Positions 17,628-29,052 of a stretch of DNA of 64,000 nucleotides are shown here, piece by piece. The DNA is from an uncultured Clostridia bacterium (lineage in GTDB: Bacteria > Bacillota > Clostridia > Lachnospirales > Anaerotignaceae): contig CAMBLO010000002.1 of assembly GCA_945868505.1 (NCBI GenBank), positions 82,464 through 146,463 on the forward strand, given 5' to 3'. The notes under the pieces were generated by a model. It did not search any database. It was not told where the DNA came from and saw nothing but the letters and a program-made list of their open reading frames with translations. Numbering within the stretch: position 1 is the stretch's first letter; the number at the start of each line of letters is the position of its first letter. The position numbers were made by a program, and so were the translations under genes.

Positions 17628-20600
17628 TTATACCAGTTCGTCCTCATCAATGAAAACTGTTTCTTCGGGAGCTTCTGCTTCCTCTGCGCCTTCGGGGGCG
17701 ATTTCGATATTTCTGTATCTTGTCATACCTGTACCGGCAGGAATCAGCTTACCGATGATAACGTTTTCCTTCAGACCGATCAGTGGATCGATCTTACCCT
17801 TGATGGCTGCTTCTGTCAGGACACGGGTTGTTTCCTGGAAGGAAGCGGCAGACAGGAAGGAATCTGTTGCCAAGGATGCCTTTGTGATACCCAGCAGCAC
17901 TCTTGTACCCTTTGCAGGTTCTTTGCCTTCTGCTTCCAGAGCAGCATTTGTATTTTCAAAGGTCAGCCAGTCAACCAGAGAACCGGGCAGGAAATCTGTA
18001 TCGCCGTTTTCTTCAATCTTTACGCGTTTCAGCATCTGACGAACGATAACTTCGATATGCTTGTCACTGATTTCTACACCCTGCAGACGGTAAACACGCT
18101 GTACTTCCTGAATCATATAGTCCTGAACGCCTCTCAGGCCTTTGATCTTCAGGATATCGTGAGGGTTCACGCTACCTTCTGTGATTTCGTCACCGGCTTC
18201 AATGACGTCGCCATCATAAACCTTGATTCTGGAGCCGTAAGGGATCAGATAATCCTTTGTTTCTCCGGTTTCAGGGTTTGTAATGATAACTTCACGTTTT
18301 TTCTTTGTATCATTCAATGTGACACGGCCGCCGAATTCTGCGATGATTGCAAGACCCTTAGGCTTTCTTGCTTCAAACAATTCTTCGACACGGGGAAGAC
18401 CCTGTGTGATGTCATCGCCGGCGATACCGCCTGTGTGGAAGGTACGCATGGTCAGCTGTGTACCGGGTTCACCGATGGACTGAGCTGCAATGATACCTAC
18501 GGATTCACCGATACGTACATATCTGCCGGAAGCCATGTTCGCACCATAGCACTTCGCACAGATACCTACTTCGGAGCGGCAGGTCAGTACAGTTCTGATC
18601 CATACCTTCTTCACGCCTGCTTTTTCCACTGCTTCTGCCTGGTCTACTGTAATCATGGTGTCAGCAGGAACGATGATCTCGCCTGTCTCGGGGTGGATGA
18701 TATCGTAAGCAGACCATCTGCCGCGGATACGGTCCTGCAGACCTTCAATGACTTCGTTGCCATCCATGAATGCGGAGATTTCCATGCAGGGTGTTTCGAT
18801 GTTTCTGCCTTCGCAGCAGTCCCATTCTCTTACGATGATATCCTGAGAAACGTCTACCAGACGACGGGTCAGGTAACCAGAGTCGGCTGTTTTCAGAGCT
18901 GTATCGGTCAGACCTTTACGAGCGCCGTGGGCGGAAATGAAGTATTCCAGTACGGACAGACCTTCACGGAAGTTCGCTTTGATGGGCAGTTCGATGATAC
19001 CGCCGTTAGGGGATGCCATCAGACCACGCATACCTGCCAACTGTTTGATCTGTCTGTTGGAACCACGGGCACCGGAGTTTGCCATCATATAAATGTTGTT
19101 ATATTTACCCAGACCAGCCAGCAGAGCCGCTGTAATCTTATCATCGGCAATGTTCCATGCTTCGATGACTTTCTGGTGACGTTCTTCGTCTGTCATCAGA
19201 CCACGTCTGAATTTTCTTGTAATCAGGTCTACCTTTTCTTCCGCTTCTGCCAGATAATCCGCTTTTTCCTTAGGGATTTCCATATCGGATACGGATACGG
19301 TCATGGCAGCTCTTGTGGAGAATTTGTAGCCCAGAGATTTAATTTTATCCAGAACGGATGCAGTTTCTGTTGCACCGCAGCGGTTGATACATTTGTTGAT
19401 GATCTTACCGATGCCTTTTTTGTCAACCAGGAAACCAATTTCATAATCGAATTTTGTTTCGTCGTTTGTTCTGTCCACATAGCCCAGATTCTGAGGGATT
19501 GCTTCATTAAAGATAATGCGGCCTACAGTTGTTTTTACCATTCTGGATTCCAGAACACCGTCAAATTCCAGTGTTCTTCTAACCTTGATAACCTCCTGCA
19601 GGTAAACCTCATGGTTATCATAAGCCAGCATCGCTTCTTTTTCATCCTTGAAGGATTTGATGATGATATCGCCTGCTTTTTTGATGACATTGCCTTCTGC
19701 ATCAACAATATCTGCTTCGTATTTCTGGTTCAGGTCTTCTCTTTCCAGTGTCAGGTAGTACATACCCAGAATCATATCCTGAGAGGGTACGGTTACGGGG
19801 GCACCGTCGGAAGGTTTCAGCAGGTTATTGGGAGACAGCAGCAGGAAACGACATTCTGCCTGTGCTTCCACGCTCAGGGGAACGTGAACCGCCATCTGGT
19901 CACCATCGAAGTCGGCATTGTACGCGGTACATACCAGAGGATGCAGCTTAATAGCACGGCCTTCTACCAGAACGGGTTCAAATGCCTGAATCCCCAGTCT
20001 GTGCAGAGTCGGCGCACGGTTCAGCATAACAGGATGCTCTTTGATGACATCTTCCAAGATGTCCCAAACTTCTGTCTGCAGTCTTTCTACCATTCTCTTA
20101 GCGGATTTGATGTTGTGAGCCAGACCATCTTCCACCAGCTTCTTCATAACGAAGGGCTTGAACAACTCGATAGCCATTTCCTTGGGCAGACCGCACTGAT
20201 AGATTTTCAGTTCGGGGCCAACAACGATAACGGAACGACCGGAATAATCAACACGTTTGCCCAGCAGGTTCTGACGGAAACGACCCTGTTTCCCTTTCAG
20301 CATATCGGACAGGGATTTCAGCGCTCTGTTACCGGGGCCTGTTACGGGACGACCACGACGACCGTTATCGATCAGAGCATCAACTGCTTCCTGCAGCATT
20401 CTCTTTTCGTTTCTTACGATGATATCGGGAGCGCCCAGATCCAGCAGTCTTTTCAGACGGTTGTTTCTGTTGATAACTCTTCTATACAAATCGTTCAGGT
20501 CACTGGTTGCGAAACGACCGCCGTCCAGCTGTACCATAGGACGGATATCGGGAGGGATAACGGGAATAGCATCCAGAATCATCCATTCAGGTTTATTGCC

Positions 20601-21272
20601 GGAAAGGCGGAAGCTTTCGATAACTTCCAGCTTTTTGATGATACGAACACGTTTCTGACCTGTAGTATCCTGCAGCTGTGCTTTCAGTTCTACGGATTCC
20701 TTTTCCAAGTCGATATCCTGCAGCAGCTTTTTGATAGCTTCTGCGCCCATGGCTGCTTCGAAAGCATTGCCATATTTATCATAAGCTTCTCTGTATTCTC
20801 TTTCTGTCAAGAGCTGTTTGTACTGCAGCTCTGTATCGCCTGCATCCAGTACGATATAGGAAGCAAAGTACAGAACCTTTTCCAGAGCTCTGGGGCTCAT
20901 GGAAAGGATCAGACCCATTCTGGAAGGGATACCCTTGAAGTACCAGATATGGGAAACGGGAGCAGCCAGTTCGATATGGCCCATTCTCTCACGTCTTACT
21001 TTTGCTTTTGTTACTTCAACGCCGCAGCGGTCGCAGACAACGCCTTTGTAACGGATTCTTTTATATTTACCACAATGACATTCCCAGTCTTTTGTGGGCC
21101 CGAAAATTCTTTCGCAGAACAGACCGTCCTTTTCAGGTTTCAGTGTTCTATAGTTGATGGTTTCAGGTTTTTTTACTTCACCTCTGGACCATTCATGGAT
21201 TTTTTCGGGAGATGCCAAACCAATCTTAATGGAATCAAATACGATTCCCTGATCTGTATTCTGTGTGCTCAT
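17628..21272 (-). CDS. rpoC: DNA-directed RNA polymerase beta' subunit
   Basis: The 1214-residue subunit has the N-terminal zinc finger ([23 protein letters not shown]), the catalytic Mg site [16 protein letters not shown], the bridge helix/trigger loop region ([19 protein letters not shown]) and a second Zn cluster ([13 protein letters not shown]). Standard Firmicute length. It follows rpoB by 17 nt with its own ribosome site. Its opposite strand is open over its whole length because of codon bias; those frames are not genes. Confidence 0.99.
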   Translation of the reverse strand: MSTQNTDQGIVFDSIKIGLASPEKIHEWSRGEVKKPETINYRTLKPEKDGLFCERIFGPTKDWECHCGKYKRIRYKGVVCDRCGVEVTKAKVRRERMGHIELAAPVSHIWYFKGIPSRMGLILSMSPRALEKVLYFASYIVLDAGDTELQYKQLLTEREYREAYDKYGNAFEAAMGAEAIKKLLQDIDLEKESVELKAQLQDTTGQKRVRIIKKLEVIESFRLSGNKPEWMILDAIPVIPPDIRPMVQLDGGRFATSDLNDLYRRVINRNNRLKRLLDLGAPDIIVRNEKRMLQEAVDALIDNGRRGRPVTGPGNRALKSLSDMLKGKQGRFRQNLLGKRVDYSGRSVIVVGPELKIYQCGLPKEMAIELFKPFVMKKLVEDGLAHNIKSAKRMVERLQTEVWDILEDVIKEHPVMLNRAPTLHRLGIQAFEPVLVEGRAIKLHPLVCTAYNADFDGDQMAVHVPLSVEAQAECRFLLLSPNNLLKPSDGAPVTVPSQDMILGMYYLTLEREDLNQKYEADIVDAEGNVIKKAGDIIIKSFKDEKEAMLAYDNHEVYLQEVIKVRRTLEFDGVLESRMVKTTVGRIIFNEAIPQNLGYVDRTNDETKFDYEIGFLVDKKGIGKIINKCINRCGATETASVLDKIKSLGYKFSTRAAMTVSVSDMEIPKEKADYLAEAEEKVDLITRKFRRGLMTDEERHQKVIEAWNIADDKITAALLAGLGKYNNIYMMANSGARGSNRQIKQLAGMRGLMASPNGGIIELPIKANFREGLSVLEYFISAHGARKGLTDTALKTADSGYLTRRLVDVSQDIIVREWDCCEGRNIETPCMEISAFMDGNEVIEGLQDRIRGRWSAYDIIHPETGEIIVPADTMITVDQAEAVEKAGVKKVWIRTVLTCRSEVGICAKCYGANMASGRYVRIGESVGIIAAQSIGEPGTQLTMRTFHTGGIAGDDITQGLPRVEELFEARKPKGLAIIAEFGGRVTLNDTKKKREVIITNPETGETKDYLIPYGSRIKVYDGDVIEAGDEITEGSVNPHDILKIKGLRGVQDYMIQEVQRVYRLQGVEISDKHIEVIVRQMLKRVKIEENGDTDFLPGSLVDWLTFENTNAALEAEGKEPAKGTRVLLGITKASLATDSFLSAASFQETTRVLTEAAIKGKIDPLIGLKENVIIGKLIPAGTGMTRYRNIEIAPEGAEEAEAPEETVFIDEDELV

Positions 21273-21289
21273 GGGTTTGTTCTCCTTTC

Positions 21290-24200
21290 TTATACTTCAT
21301 CCTCATAGTCGTCGTAATCATCCTCATCGCCGACATAATCATCGGAAAGCAAATCGCTGTTGTCAGCCATTACGCCTTCTTCATCGTCGAAGAGGAAGTC
21401 TCTCAGCTCTTCTTCTTCTGTTCTGGGACGAGGACGAGGGAAATCATCATCTTCGTAGCCGTCGATGTTTACATTCAGATCATCCACATCTTCGATGCAT
21501 TCCTTAATTTCTACTTCTGTCTGGTCTTCCCGCAGGACACGGATATCCAGTGCCAGAGACTGCAGTTCTTTCAGCAGAACCTTGAAGGATTCGGGAACGC
21601 CGGGTTCGGGGATATTTTCGCCCTTTACGATCGCTTCGTAGGTCTTTACACGACCAACGATATCGTCGGATTTTACTGTCAGGATTTCCTGCAGAGTGTA
21701 AGCTGCGCCGTATGCTTCCAGCGCCCAAACTTCCATTTCACCGAAACGCTGACCGCCGAACTGGGCTTTACCACCCAGAGGCTGCTGTGTAACCAGAGAG
21801 TAAGGACCTGTGGAACGTGCGTGGATCTTTTCATCTACCAGATGGTGCAGCTTCAGGTAGTGCATGAAGCCGATGGTGACACGGTTGTCGAAGGGTTCGC
21901 CGCTGCGGCCGTCTCTCAACTGAACCTTACCATCTCTGCCAAGGGCAACGCCCTTCCATTCTTCTCTGTGGTCTCTGTTTGCATACAGTTCATCATAAAT
22001 GTCGCCATTCAGCAGGGGTTTCCATTTTTCGGAGAATTCTTCCCAGCTTGTGTTGACATAGTCGTTTGCCATTTCCAGTGTATCCATGATGTCGATTTCG
22101 TTGGCACCATCGAATACGGGTGTGCTGATCTTCCAGCCCAGTGCCTTCGCAGCCAAGGACAGGTGGGTTTCCAATACCTGCCCGATATTCATACGGGAAG
22201 GAATACCCAGAGGGTTCAGCACGATGTCCAGAGGACGACCGTTGGGCAGGAAAGGCATATCTTCTACAGGCAGTACACGGGAAACAACACCCTTGTTACC
22301 GTGACGACCAGCCATCTTGTCACCAACGGAGATTTTACGTTTCTGGGCGATATAAACACGAACCAGCTGGTTTACGCCGGGGCCTACATCGTCGCCGTTT
22401 TCTCTTGTGAATACTTTTACATCCACGATGATACCTGTTTCACCGTGAGGCACACGCAGGGAAGTATCTCTGACTTCTCTTGCTTTTTCGCCGAAGATGG
22501 CACGCAGCAGTCTTTCTTCTGCTGTCAGTTCTGTTTCACCCTTAGGTGTTACCTTACCAACCAGAATATCATTGGGGCGAACCTCCGCACCGATGCGGAT
22601 GATACCTCTTTCATCCAAGTCTTTCAGAGCATCTTCACCAACGTTGGGGATATCTCTTGTGATTTCTTCAGGTCCCAGTTTCGTATCTCTGGCATCTGCT
22701 TCAAATTCACTGATATGAACAGAGGTGTAAACGTCTTCCTGCACCAGTTTTTCACTCAGCAAAACGGCGTCTTCGTAGTTGTAACCTTCCCATGTCATGA
22801 AACCGATCAGAGGGTTTTTACCCAGTGCCAGTTCACCCTTGCAGGTGGAAGCACCATCGGCGATGATCTGACCAGCTTCTACTCTCTGACCCAGATCAAC
22901 GATAGGCTTCTGGTTCAGGCAGGTACTCTGGTTACTTCTCTGGTATTTTACCAATTTATATACATCTCTCTGAGAGTTATCGTTTCTGACAACGATTTCA
23001 TCAGCGGAAACTCTTTCAACGATACCGCTGTTCTTTGCAATAGCGCAGATACCGGAGTCCTTCGCTGTTTTATATTCCATACCTGTGCCGACGATAGGAG
23101 AATCCGTCACCAGCAGAGGAACGGCCTGACGCTGCATGTTGGAACCCATCAGCGCACGGTTCGCGTCGTCGTTTTCAAGGAAGGGAATCAGCGCTGTGGC
23201 AACGGAAACCATCTGCTTAGGAGATACGTCCATCAGCTGAACCTGACTTCTGTCCACTTCGATGATGTCTTCTTTATGACGACCGGATACTTTCTTATGC
23301 ACGAAGTGACCTTCTTCATCCAGAGGTTCATTCGCCTGTGCTACGTTGTAGTTTTCTTCTTCATCTGCTGTTACGTAGATGAATTCATCTGTTACACGGG
23401 GTTCATCGCCGCTGTGGTCAACCACTCTGTAGGGTGCTTCGATGAAGCCGTATTCGTTGATGCGGGCAAATGTTGCCAGTGTATTGATCAAACCGATGTT
23501 AGGACCTTCTGGTGTTTCGATAGGACACATTCTGCCGTAGTGAGAATGGTGAACGTCTCGCACTTCGAAGCCGGCTCTTTCTCTGGACAGACCGCCGGGG
23601 CCCAATGCGGACAGTCTTCTCTTATGAGTCAGTTCGGACAGAGGGTTGTTCTGGTCCATGAACTGAGACAGCTGAGAGCTGCCGAAGAATTCCTTGATAG
23701 CCGCTGTAACAGGACGCACGTTGATCAGCGCCTGAGGAGTTACTACTGCCAAATCCTGTGTGGTCATTCTTTCACGAACCACTCTTTCCATCCTGGACAG
23801 ACCGATACGGAACTGGTTCTGCAGCAGTTCGCCAACGGAACGGATACGTCTGTTGCCCAGATGGTCGATATCGTCCACGTTGCCGTAGCCGTAATCCAGA
23901 TGGATCACATAGTTGATGGAAGCGAAGATATCTTCCAGTGTGATGTGTTTGGGCAGCAGTTCGTGGATGTTTTCCTTGATGGCTGCTTTCAGTTCTTCTG
24001 CTGTTGCGTTTTCTTCCAGAATCTTCGCCAGAACGGGGTAGTAAACTCTTTCCTTGATGCCCAGTTCTTCTGCGTTCAGACCAAATTCTTCAATATAAGA
24101 ATCGATAGCAACAGCCTGATTGCTCAGAATCTTCACTTTCTTATCTTCTACTGCAATATACAGGCTGTCAACACCGGTATCCTGAATCTGGTCGCACAGT

Positions 24201-25147
24201 TCCATTGTCAGGACAGCGCCTTCTTCTGCCACAACTTCGCCAGTCATGGGGTCAACAACGTTTTCAGCCAGCACTGCGCCGCGGATACGGTTTCTCAGTG
24301 CCAGTTTTTTGTTGAATTTATAACGACCTACTTTTGCCAGGTCATATCTCTTAGGATCGAAGAACATCCCATTCAGCAGGGAAGCGGAGCTTTCTACTGT
24401 AGGGGGTTCACCGGGACGCAACTTTTTGTAAATCTCAATCAGACCTTCTTCTGTGGATTTTGCCACGTCTTTTTCCAGAGTTGCCAGAATCTTGGGTTCT
24501 TCGCCAAACAGGTCGATGATTTCCGCATCGGTGCCAACACCCATGGCTCTGATCAGAACAGATACGGGAACCTTTCTGGTACGGTCAACTCTTACATAAA
24601 ATACGTCGTTGGAATCTGTTTCATATTCCAGCCAAGCACCTCTGTTGGGGATGACTGTGGAGGAAAGCAGCTTTTTGCCGACTTTATCGAAATCAGATGC
24701 ATAGTAGATACCGGGGGAACGAACCAACTGGCTGACGATAACACGTTCCGCACCATTGATGATGAAGGTACCTGTTTCTGTCATCAGAGGAAAATCGCCC
24801 ATGAAGATTTCCTGTTCCTTCAGTTCATCCAGTTCTCTATTGTAAAGTCTTGCCTTCACCTTCAGGGATGCGGCATAAGTCGCGTCTCTTTCCTTGCATT
24901 CTTCAATAGAGTATTTGGGTTCGGAATCCAAAGAAAAATCGACAAATTCCAGTATCAGATTGCCGCTGAAATCTGTAATGGGGGAAATATCCTCAAATAC
25001 TTCTTTCAGACCTTCGTCCAAAAACCACTGATAGCTGTTCTTCTGCACTTCAATCAGGTTGGGCATTTCCAGAACTTCGTTGATTTTGGAATAACTGATT
25101 CTGGTTGTGTCACCAAGCTGGAGCGCACGAATTCTGTTTTTTTCCAT
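21290..25147 (-). CDS. rpoB: DNA-directed RNA polymerase beta subunit
   Basis: The 1285-residue subunit shows the rifampicin region with wild-type residues ([33 protein letters not shown]), [10 protein letters not shown], and the C-terminal anchor (LALDIRVL...), followed by a long acidic tail. rplJ and rplL, which normally precede rpoB, are absent: the next gene upstream is queH on the other strand, and rpoB has its own promoter and a long leader. Confidence 0.99.
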   Translation of the reverse strand: MEKNRIRALQLGDTTRISYSKINEVLEMPNLIEVQKNSYQWFLDEGLKEVFEDISPITDFSGNLILEFVDFSLDSEPKYSIEECKERDATYAASLKVKARLYNRELDELKEQEIFMGDFPLMTETGTFIINGAERVIVSQLVRSPGIYYASDFDKVGKKLLSSTVIPNRGAWLEYETDSNDVFYVRVDRTRKVPVSVLIRAMGVGTDAEIIDLFGEEPKILATLEKDVAKSTEEGLIEIYKKLRPGEPPTVESSASLLNGMFFDPKRYDLAKVGRYKFNKKLALRNRIRGAVLAENVVDPMTGEVVAEEGAVLTMELCDQIQDTGVDSLYIAVEDKKVKILSNQAVAIDSYIEEFGLNAEELGIKERVYYPVLAKILEENATAEELKAAIKENIHELLPKHITLEDIFASINYVIHLDYGYGNVDDIDHLGNRRIRSVGELLQNQFRIGLSRMERVVRERMTTQDLAVVTPQALINVRPVTAAIKEFFGSSQLSQFMDQNNPLSELTHKRRLSALGPGGLSRERAGFEVRDVHHSHYGRMCPIETPEGPNIGLINTLATFARINEYGFIEAPYRVVDHSGDEPRVTDEFIYVTADEEENYNVAQANEPLDEEGHFVHKKVSGRHKEDIIEVDRSQVQLMDVSPKQMVSVATALIPFLENDDANRALMGSNMQRQAVPLLVTDSPIVGTGMEYKTAKDSGICAIAKNSGIVERVSADEIVVRNDNSQRDVYKLVKYQRSNQSTCLNQKPIVDLGQRVEAGQIIADGASTCKGELALGKNPLIGFMTWEGYNYEDAVLLSEKLVQEDVYTSVHISEFEADARDTKLGPEEITRDIPNVGEDALKDLDERGIIRIGAEVRPNDILVGKVTPKGETELTAEERLLRAIFGEKAREVRDTSLRVPHGETGIIVDVKVFTRENGDDVGPGVNQLVRVYIAQKRKISVGDKMAGRHGNKGVVSRVLPVEDMPFLPNGRPLDIVLNPLGIPSRMNIGQVLETHLSLAAKALGWKISTPVFDGANEIDIMDTLEMANDYVNTSWEEFSEKWKPLLNGDIYDELYANRDHREEWKGVALGRDGKVQLRDGRSGEPFDNRVTIGFMHYLKLHHLVDEKIHARSTGPYSLVTQQPLGGKAQFGGQRFGEMEVWALEAYGAAYTLQEILTVKSDDIVGRVKTYEAIVKGENIPEPGVPESFKVLLKELQSLALDIRVLREDQTEVEIKECIEDVDDLNVNIDGYEDDDFPRPRPRTEEEELRDFLFDDEEGVMADNSDLLSDDYVGDEDDYDDYEDEV

Positions 25148-25681
25148 CTTGTCACCTCTCGTAATCTAAACTGCACCGACAAAATCGCCACTGTAAAGCG
25201 GATAAAAGAAATTGCAGGATTGCAAAATCATTTTATTTCTTACACATTCTGAAAGAAGATGTCTTCGCATCCGCCCTCCATTCGCAATCCTTCCTTTGGT
25301 CGGATTGCTCATTGAGACAATCGCCATATATCCGCCTGCACTTCCGTGCAAGCACGATGTACCAGCGGCTGCATGGCTCTCTTTCAGACAAAAATTTAGA
25401 ATTTTCCAAACAAATCTAGACCTTTGCCTGCACCTCCTTTGATCAGAGGTCGTGACAAAAGCCTGTTCATTCAAAAAATTCTATTTCAAAAACCTTGAGC
25501 AAACCGCCAAAACAGCCTGCTCTTATATAGTTTGAACAAAAACCGCACCGTTTCAGACCATTTTCAAGGCATTTTGCCTGTAAAATGTGCCAATTTCCAA
25601 AATTCCTGTTGAAAATTGGAAGCCCCTGTGCTATACTCAATTGCAACATGGGTTGATGTGCGTGTTCGCTAATGTGGAGAT
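25148..25681 (-). other. Long untranslated leader of rpoBC
   Basis: About 530 nt lie between the promoter at 25682-25710 and the rpoB ATG. It holds short inverted pairs (CCAATTT...AAATTGG, about 25598-25624; GCTTGCACGGAAGTGC near 25340) and an unused strong ribosome-site-like AAAGGAGGTG near 25435. No convincing gene is seen; the minus ORFs here (25166-25474, 25467-25691) lack good starts. It may be a regulatory leader, but I recognise no riboswitch or L10-leader core. Confidence 0.55.
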
Positions 25682-25710
25682 ATTTTACCATAGCGAGCGG
25701 GCTCTGTCAA
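25682..25710 (-). promoter_or_regulatory. Promoter of rpoBC
   Basis: TTGACA-17 nt-TAAAAT on the minus strand, perfect -35. Confidence 0.8.
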
Positions 25711-26052
25711 GCCCTTTTTTTGTGCCTATCCCCTGAAATTACAAGGATTTCAGCTTCCGACGAAGCCCCTTTTCCACCTTTGTTTTCTTTCCAGGTTTGG
25801 CGTCATATCCATAAGCAGTTTCCTTTTTCTGTCATGATTGACACTTGATTTTTTGCCGAAATTTCAATTTATACAAAAACAACCACATTTTATTCGAAAA
25901 GTTCATTAAATATTTTTCATTTCACTATTTCAAAAAATCACAACTTTGTGAATTATTTTTGTACTTTTTTTTGTACAATCTAACTTTCCTTTACTTCCGA
26001 CCGATTTCTTGTTAAACTGGGTAAGATGTATTTTAGAAAAGAGGCGACTGAT
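25711..26052. other. Divergent intergenic region before queH
   Basis: AT-rich, no gene. Several T-tracts and a TGTACAAT element near 25970 could be part of a queH promoter, but no properly spaced -35 was found. Confidence 0.4.
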
Positions 26053-26676
26053 TTGAAGCAAAACTATCAGCTTGTGCTGGAAAAGACTATCCAAACACTG
26101 CAAAAGGAAGGCAAACGCCCCTCTCTGCTGCTCCATAGCTGCTGCGGGCCTTGTTCTTCCTATGTAATGGAATATCTGGCACAGTATTTCGATATCACGA
26201 TTTATTATTATAATCCCAATATTGCTCCCGAAGCGGAGTTTCGTTTTCGGGCAGAGGAACAGGAACGTCTCATCGACGAAATGGGGCTGGGCGTAAAGTT
26301 CATTCTGGGGAAATATGCCCCGGAACGATTCTTCTCCTTGGCAAAGGGGCATGAAACCGAGCCGGAAGGCGGCGAACGCTGCTTCAAATGCTATCGCCTG
26401 CGGCTGGAAGAGGCGGCAAAAGCGGCGAAGGAAGGCAGATTCGACTATTTCACCACCACCCTTTCCATCAGCCCCCATAAAAATGCCCAAGTCCTGAATG
26501 AATTGGGCAAGGAGATTTCCGACGCCTACGGTGTCCCTTATCTCTTCTCGGATTTTAAGAAAAAGAACGGCTATCGCCGCTCCTGTGAGCTTTCTGTAGA
26601 GTACAACCTCTACCGGCAGGACTACTGCGGCTGCCCTTATTCCAAAGCCGAAGCCGAAAACCGTCGAAAACCTTGA
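26053..26676 (+). CDS. queH: Epoxyqueuosine reductase QueH
   Basis: QueH performs the last step of queuosine synthesis, reducing epoxyqueuosine in tRNA, and is unrelated to cobalamin-dependent QueG. Visible hallmarks are the CCGPCSS motif after LLLHS, the YYYNPNIAPEAEF segment, CFKCYRLRLEEAA, and the C-terminal CGCPYS; these cysteines bind the Fe-S cluster and adjacent metal site. TTG 26053 (after AGAGG) gives 207 residues and the family-like start KQNYQLVLEK; ATG 26026 has no ribosome site. It stands alone on the plus strand. Confidence 0.93.
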   Translation: MKQNYQLVLEKTIQTLQKEGKRPSLLLHSCCGPCSSYVMEYLAQYFDITIYYYNPNIAPEAEFRFRAEEQERLIDEMGLGVKFILGKYAPERFFSLAKGHETEPEGGERCFKCYRLRLEEAAKAAKEGRFDYFTTTLSISPHKNAQVLNELGKEISDAYGVPYLFSDFKKKNGYRRSCELSVEYNLYRQDYCGCPYSKAEAENRRKP

Positions 26677-26754
26677 GGGTTTCACCCTCAAACTCCTACC
26701 AAGGGGGTCACCCCCTTGGAACCCGATACCGCAGCAAAATGTTCATTTTGCTGC
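26673..26754. repeat. Three consecutive hairpins downstream of queH
   Basis: Three perfect palindromes follow each other: TTGAGGGT/ACCCTCAA (26673-26691, overlapping the queH stop), CCAAGGGGG/CCCCCTTGG (26699-26719) and GCAGCAAAATG/CATTTTGCTGC (26731-26754). None has a U-tract. They look like a dispersed intergenic repeat (REP-like) or mRNA-stabilising cluster. Confidence 0.65.
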
Positions 26755-26901
26755 AAATGAGGGTCAAGGGGATTTGAGCACCGCCAAGATAAAGGCGGCA
26801 GCGTTAGCCGTCTTCCCGCAGGGAAGATGCTTGACCTATTCCCCTTGCAGGGTTTGGGACAGCGTCCCAAGGTTTTGGCATTTAGAAAGGAAGTATCAAC
26901 T

Positions 26902-27768
26902 ATGACACAAAAGAATAAAGGGGTCTGCTGTATCCTGCTCTCCTCTTTCTCCTTCGCCCTCATGAATATGTTCGTCCGCCTGTCGGGCGACCTGCCCTCT
27001 ATCCAGAAAAGCTTCTTCCGCAACTTCGTGGCAATGCTTTTTGCCCTAATCATCCTGCTGAAAGAACGCCCCGAGATCAAGCTGGATCGAGACTCAAAAA
27101 AATTTCTGTTGCTCCGCTCTATATGCGGCACGTTGGGTATCCTCTGTAACTTTTATGCCGTAGACCATCTGGTGCTGGCGGACGCTTCCATGCTGAATAA
27201 AATGTCCCCCTTCTTCGCCATCCTCTTCGGCATCCTGATTTTAAAGGAAAAAATCAATCTCTTTCAGGGACTTTGCGTGGTAGCCGCTTTCACGGGCACC
27301 CTCTTCGTCATCAAGCCCACACCTTCCAATCTAGCATGCTTCCCTGCCCTGATCGGTCTGTTAGGTGGTCTTGGTGCCGGGGTGGCATACACTTATGTTC
27401 GTGCATTGGGGATGCGTGGGGTAAAAGGCCCCTTCATCGTGTTCTTTTTCTCCGCCTTCTCCTGCTTGGTGACACTGCCCTATTTGGTCTTCTGCTATCA
27501 TCCCATGACTATGGCGCAGCTGGGCACACTGCTTCTGGCTGGTTTGGCAGCCGCCGGCGGGCAATTCACCATCACTGCGGCATATACCTATGCCCCCGCT
27601 CGGGAAATTTCTGTTTACGACTACAGCCAGATCATTTTCTCCGCCATCTTGGGCTATTTCATTTTCGGACAGGTTTCCGATGCCTTCAGCTGGCTGGGGT
27701 ATATCATCATCACATCCACCGCTGTGGCAATGTTTATCCACAACAACCGTCCTAATGCAAAGGCATAA
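26902..27768 (+). CDS. EamA family transporter (drug/metabolite transporter superfamily)
   Basis: ATG 26902 has an AGAAAGGAAG site; the ORF track start is 25 codons upstream without one. The 288-residue membrane protein has about ten hydrophobic helices in two EamA repeats (first MNMFVRLSGDLPSIQKSFFRNF; second AGVAYTYVRALGMRG...). The loop Ser-x-Phe-x-Arg-N after helix 2 and LNKMSPFFAILFGILILKEKI are family-typical. Substrate unknown. It is 12 nt from the next gene, so probably co-transcribed with it. Confidence 0.88.
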   Translation: MTQKNKGVCCILLSSFSFALMNMFVRLSGDLPSIQKSFFRNFVAMLFALIILLKERPEIKLDRDSKKFLLLRSICGTLGILCNFYAVDHLVLADASMLNKMSPFFAILFGILILKEKINLFQGLCVVAAFTGTLFVIKPTPSNLACFPALIGLLGGLGAGVAYTYVRALGMRGVKGPFIVFFFSAFSCLVTLPYLVFCYHPMTMAQLGTLLLAGLAAAGGQFTITAAYTYAPAREISVYDYSQIIFSAILGYFIFGQVSDAFSWLGYIIITSTAVAMFIHNNRPNAKA

Positions 27769-27780
27769 ACAGGAGATACT

Positions 27781-28422
27781 ATGTTATTAGAAAGAACTTT
27801 TGAAACATTAAAAAAGATTGGCAACCAACGACTGCAGCTGCCAATCTTCTATGAAAGCCCCGTATCCCTACGGTTTGAAACAGGTGACCCCACTATGGAA
27901 ATCTTTCTGGATGAAAAGCACCTGAACCCCCGCTATCTGAAAAGCGCCCAGTGGCGGGCTTCCTTCCTCTATGGAAAAACAGCCCCCTTCGATACGCTGC
28001 TTTGGGTACTGTATCGCACACCGGACTTGGATACGGATATCGATGAAATTATTGAGAAATTCTGCCGTTTGGCTCATCTACCCTCCCCCGAGGAGGTCTA
28101 TCAGCAGGAAGTGACGACGGCAAACGAAGAACCCATGACCCGCATCCTGCTTTTCTGGGATATGGCACAAACGCCGCCCAGGATCACACCCCTGTTGGAA
28201 GCCATCATGTCCTGCGATTTCAAGGGATTGGGCTTTCGGGAATTGTCCTCCGCCGTATTCTTTTTCGATACCACCCGCAATCTATTGTTCCACCCTTACG
28301 ATGATAGGGGCGCAGATGTGGTAGCAGAAAAAACCGAGGATATCCGCTTCCTTTACGAGGATTGCCAAAACTGGTTGCTGGAATATGATATGGAGCGGAT
28401 GAAACAAATCTTCGAAAAATAA
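27781..28422 (+). CDS. DUF3885-like cytoplasmic protein
   Basis: The 213-residue soluble protein contains the C-terminal pattern AVFFFDTTRNLLFHPYDDRGADVVAE...IRFLYEDCQNWLLEYD, which I associate with DUF3885. The N-terminal part (LRFETGDP, YLKSAQWRASFLYGKTAPFDTLLWVLYR) looks like a compact alpha/beta domain. There is no signal peptide. Function is unknown; related proteins sometimes act as immunity proteins, which I cannot support here. It ends at a bidirectional terminator. Confidence 0.7.
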   Translation: MLLERTFETLKKIGNQRLQLPIFYESPVSLRFETGDPTMEIFLDEKHLNPRYLKSAQWRASFLYGKTAPFDTLLWVLYRTPDLDTDIDEIIEKFCRLAHLPSPEEVYQQEVTTANEEPMTRILLFWDMAQTPPRITPLLEAIMSCDFKGLGFRELSSAVFFFDTTRNLLFHPYDDRGADVVAEKTEDIRFLYEDCQNWLLEYDMERMKQIFEK

Positions 28423-28448
28423 AAGACCCATTTGGGTCTTTTATTTTT
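28421..28448 (+). terminator. Bidirectional terminator between convergent genes
   Basis: AAAAGACCCA-TT-TGGGTCTTTT, 10-bp stem, T-rich on both strands. It ends the EamA/DUF3885 operon and, from the other side, the sigma/anti-sigma operon, whose last codons overlap it. Confidence 0.88.
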
Positions 28449-29052
28449 CTGCTATCTCCAGCAATTCCCCTAATGTATAGGTCATTTTTTCTTTACCGTA
28501 GTCGATCACAACCGGATACTCCATGATATCCTCTGTCTCTCCACCTTCTCTCATCCATTCCAAACTGATACCATACTCAAATCGACCGGGATATTTTCCT
28601 CTGTCATCCCCTGGAAATTGAAGCATCTGTTTTAAACCGATTCGCATTTCCATCTGATCCCCCATCCCCCATGCATTGAGTACATGTCCATTCAGCAACT
28701 CAAATCGCAGCAAAACTTCTCCTTCCTCCCATGCAACATTCATTTCCACATCCTTCGGATCAATGCTCCATCCCTTTACAAAGGCCGTCCAAAAAGCCCC
28801 GCCCAAAGCAACACAAACCACTACCACCGCCAGAATAGTCATCTTCATCCTCTGGTTTAGCTTACGAAAAGGATGTATCTTCTTTTTTTCCCCTTCCTCT
28901 ATACCTTTACTTTCTTCTGCCTGCATTTCCTGCAATATTTCTCTACAAGCTTCGCAACCTTCCATGTGAGCAAGGATCTCCTGATTACTTGCTTCGCTGG
29001 TCAGCCCATCAATGTAGCTGGGCAGCAAATCCCTGATAATTTCACATTTCAT
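28441..29052 (-). CDS. Anti-sigma factor with zinc-binding N-terminus
   Basis: The 203-residue protein has an N-terminal zf-HC2/ZAS region (CEIIRDLLPSYIDG...ILAHMEGCEACREIL, giving H-x3-C-x2-C), one membrane helix (about 69-92, MTILAVVVVCVALGGAFWTAF) and an extracytoplasmic domain of about 110 residues. It would hold the partner ECF sigma factor at the membrane until a signal arrives. The gene overlaps the sigma gene by 11 nt. Confidence 0.87.
   Translation of the reverse strand: MKCEIIRDLLPSYIDGLTSEASNQEILAHMEGCEACREILQEMQAEESKGIEEGEKKKIHPFRKLNQRMKMTILAVVVVCVALGGAFWTAFVKGWSIDPKDVEMNVAWEEGEVLLRFELLNGHVLNAWGMGDQMEMRIGLKQMLQFPGDDRGKYPGRFEYGISLEWMREGGETEDIMEYPVVIDYGKEKMTYTLGELLEIAEK

Noticed and set aside
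17595-25252. Very long plus-strand ORFs opposite rpoC and rpoB (1237 and 1329 aa), with similar ones opposite tuf, fusA, bcd and gdhA
   Set aside because: They are products of extreme codon bias: the genes avoid the codons whose complement is a stop. The translated proteins are Phe/Cys/Gln/His-rich, have no domains and no ribosome sites.
25166-25691. Two minus-strand ORFs of 74 and 102 residues in the rpoB leader
   Set aside because: Poor starts, no family resemblance; better read as untranslated leader.
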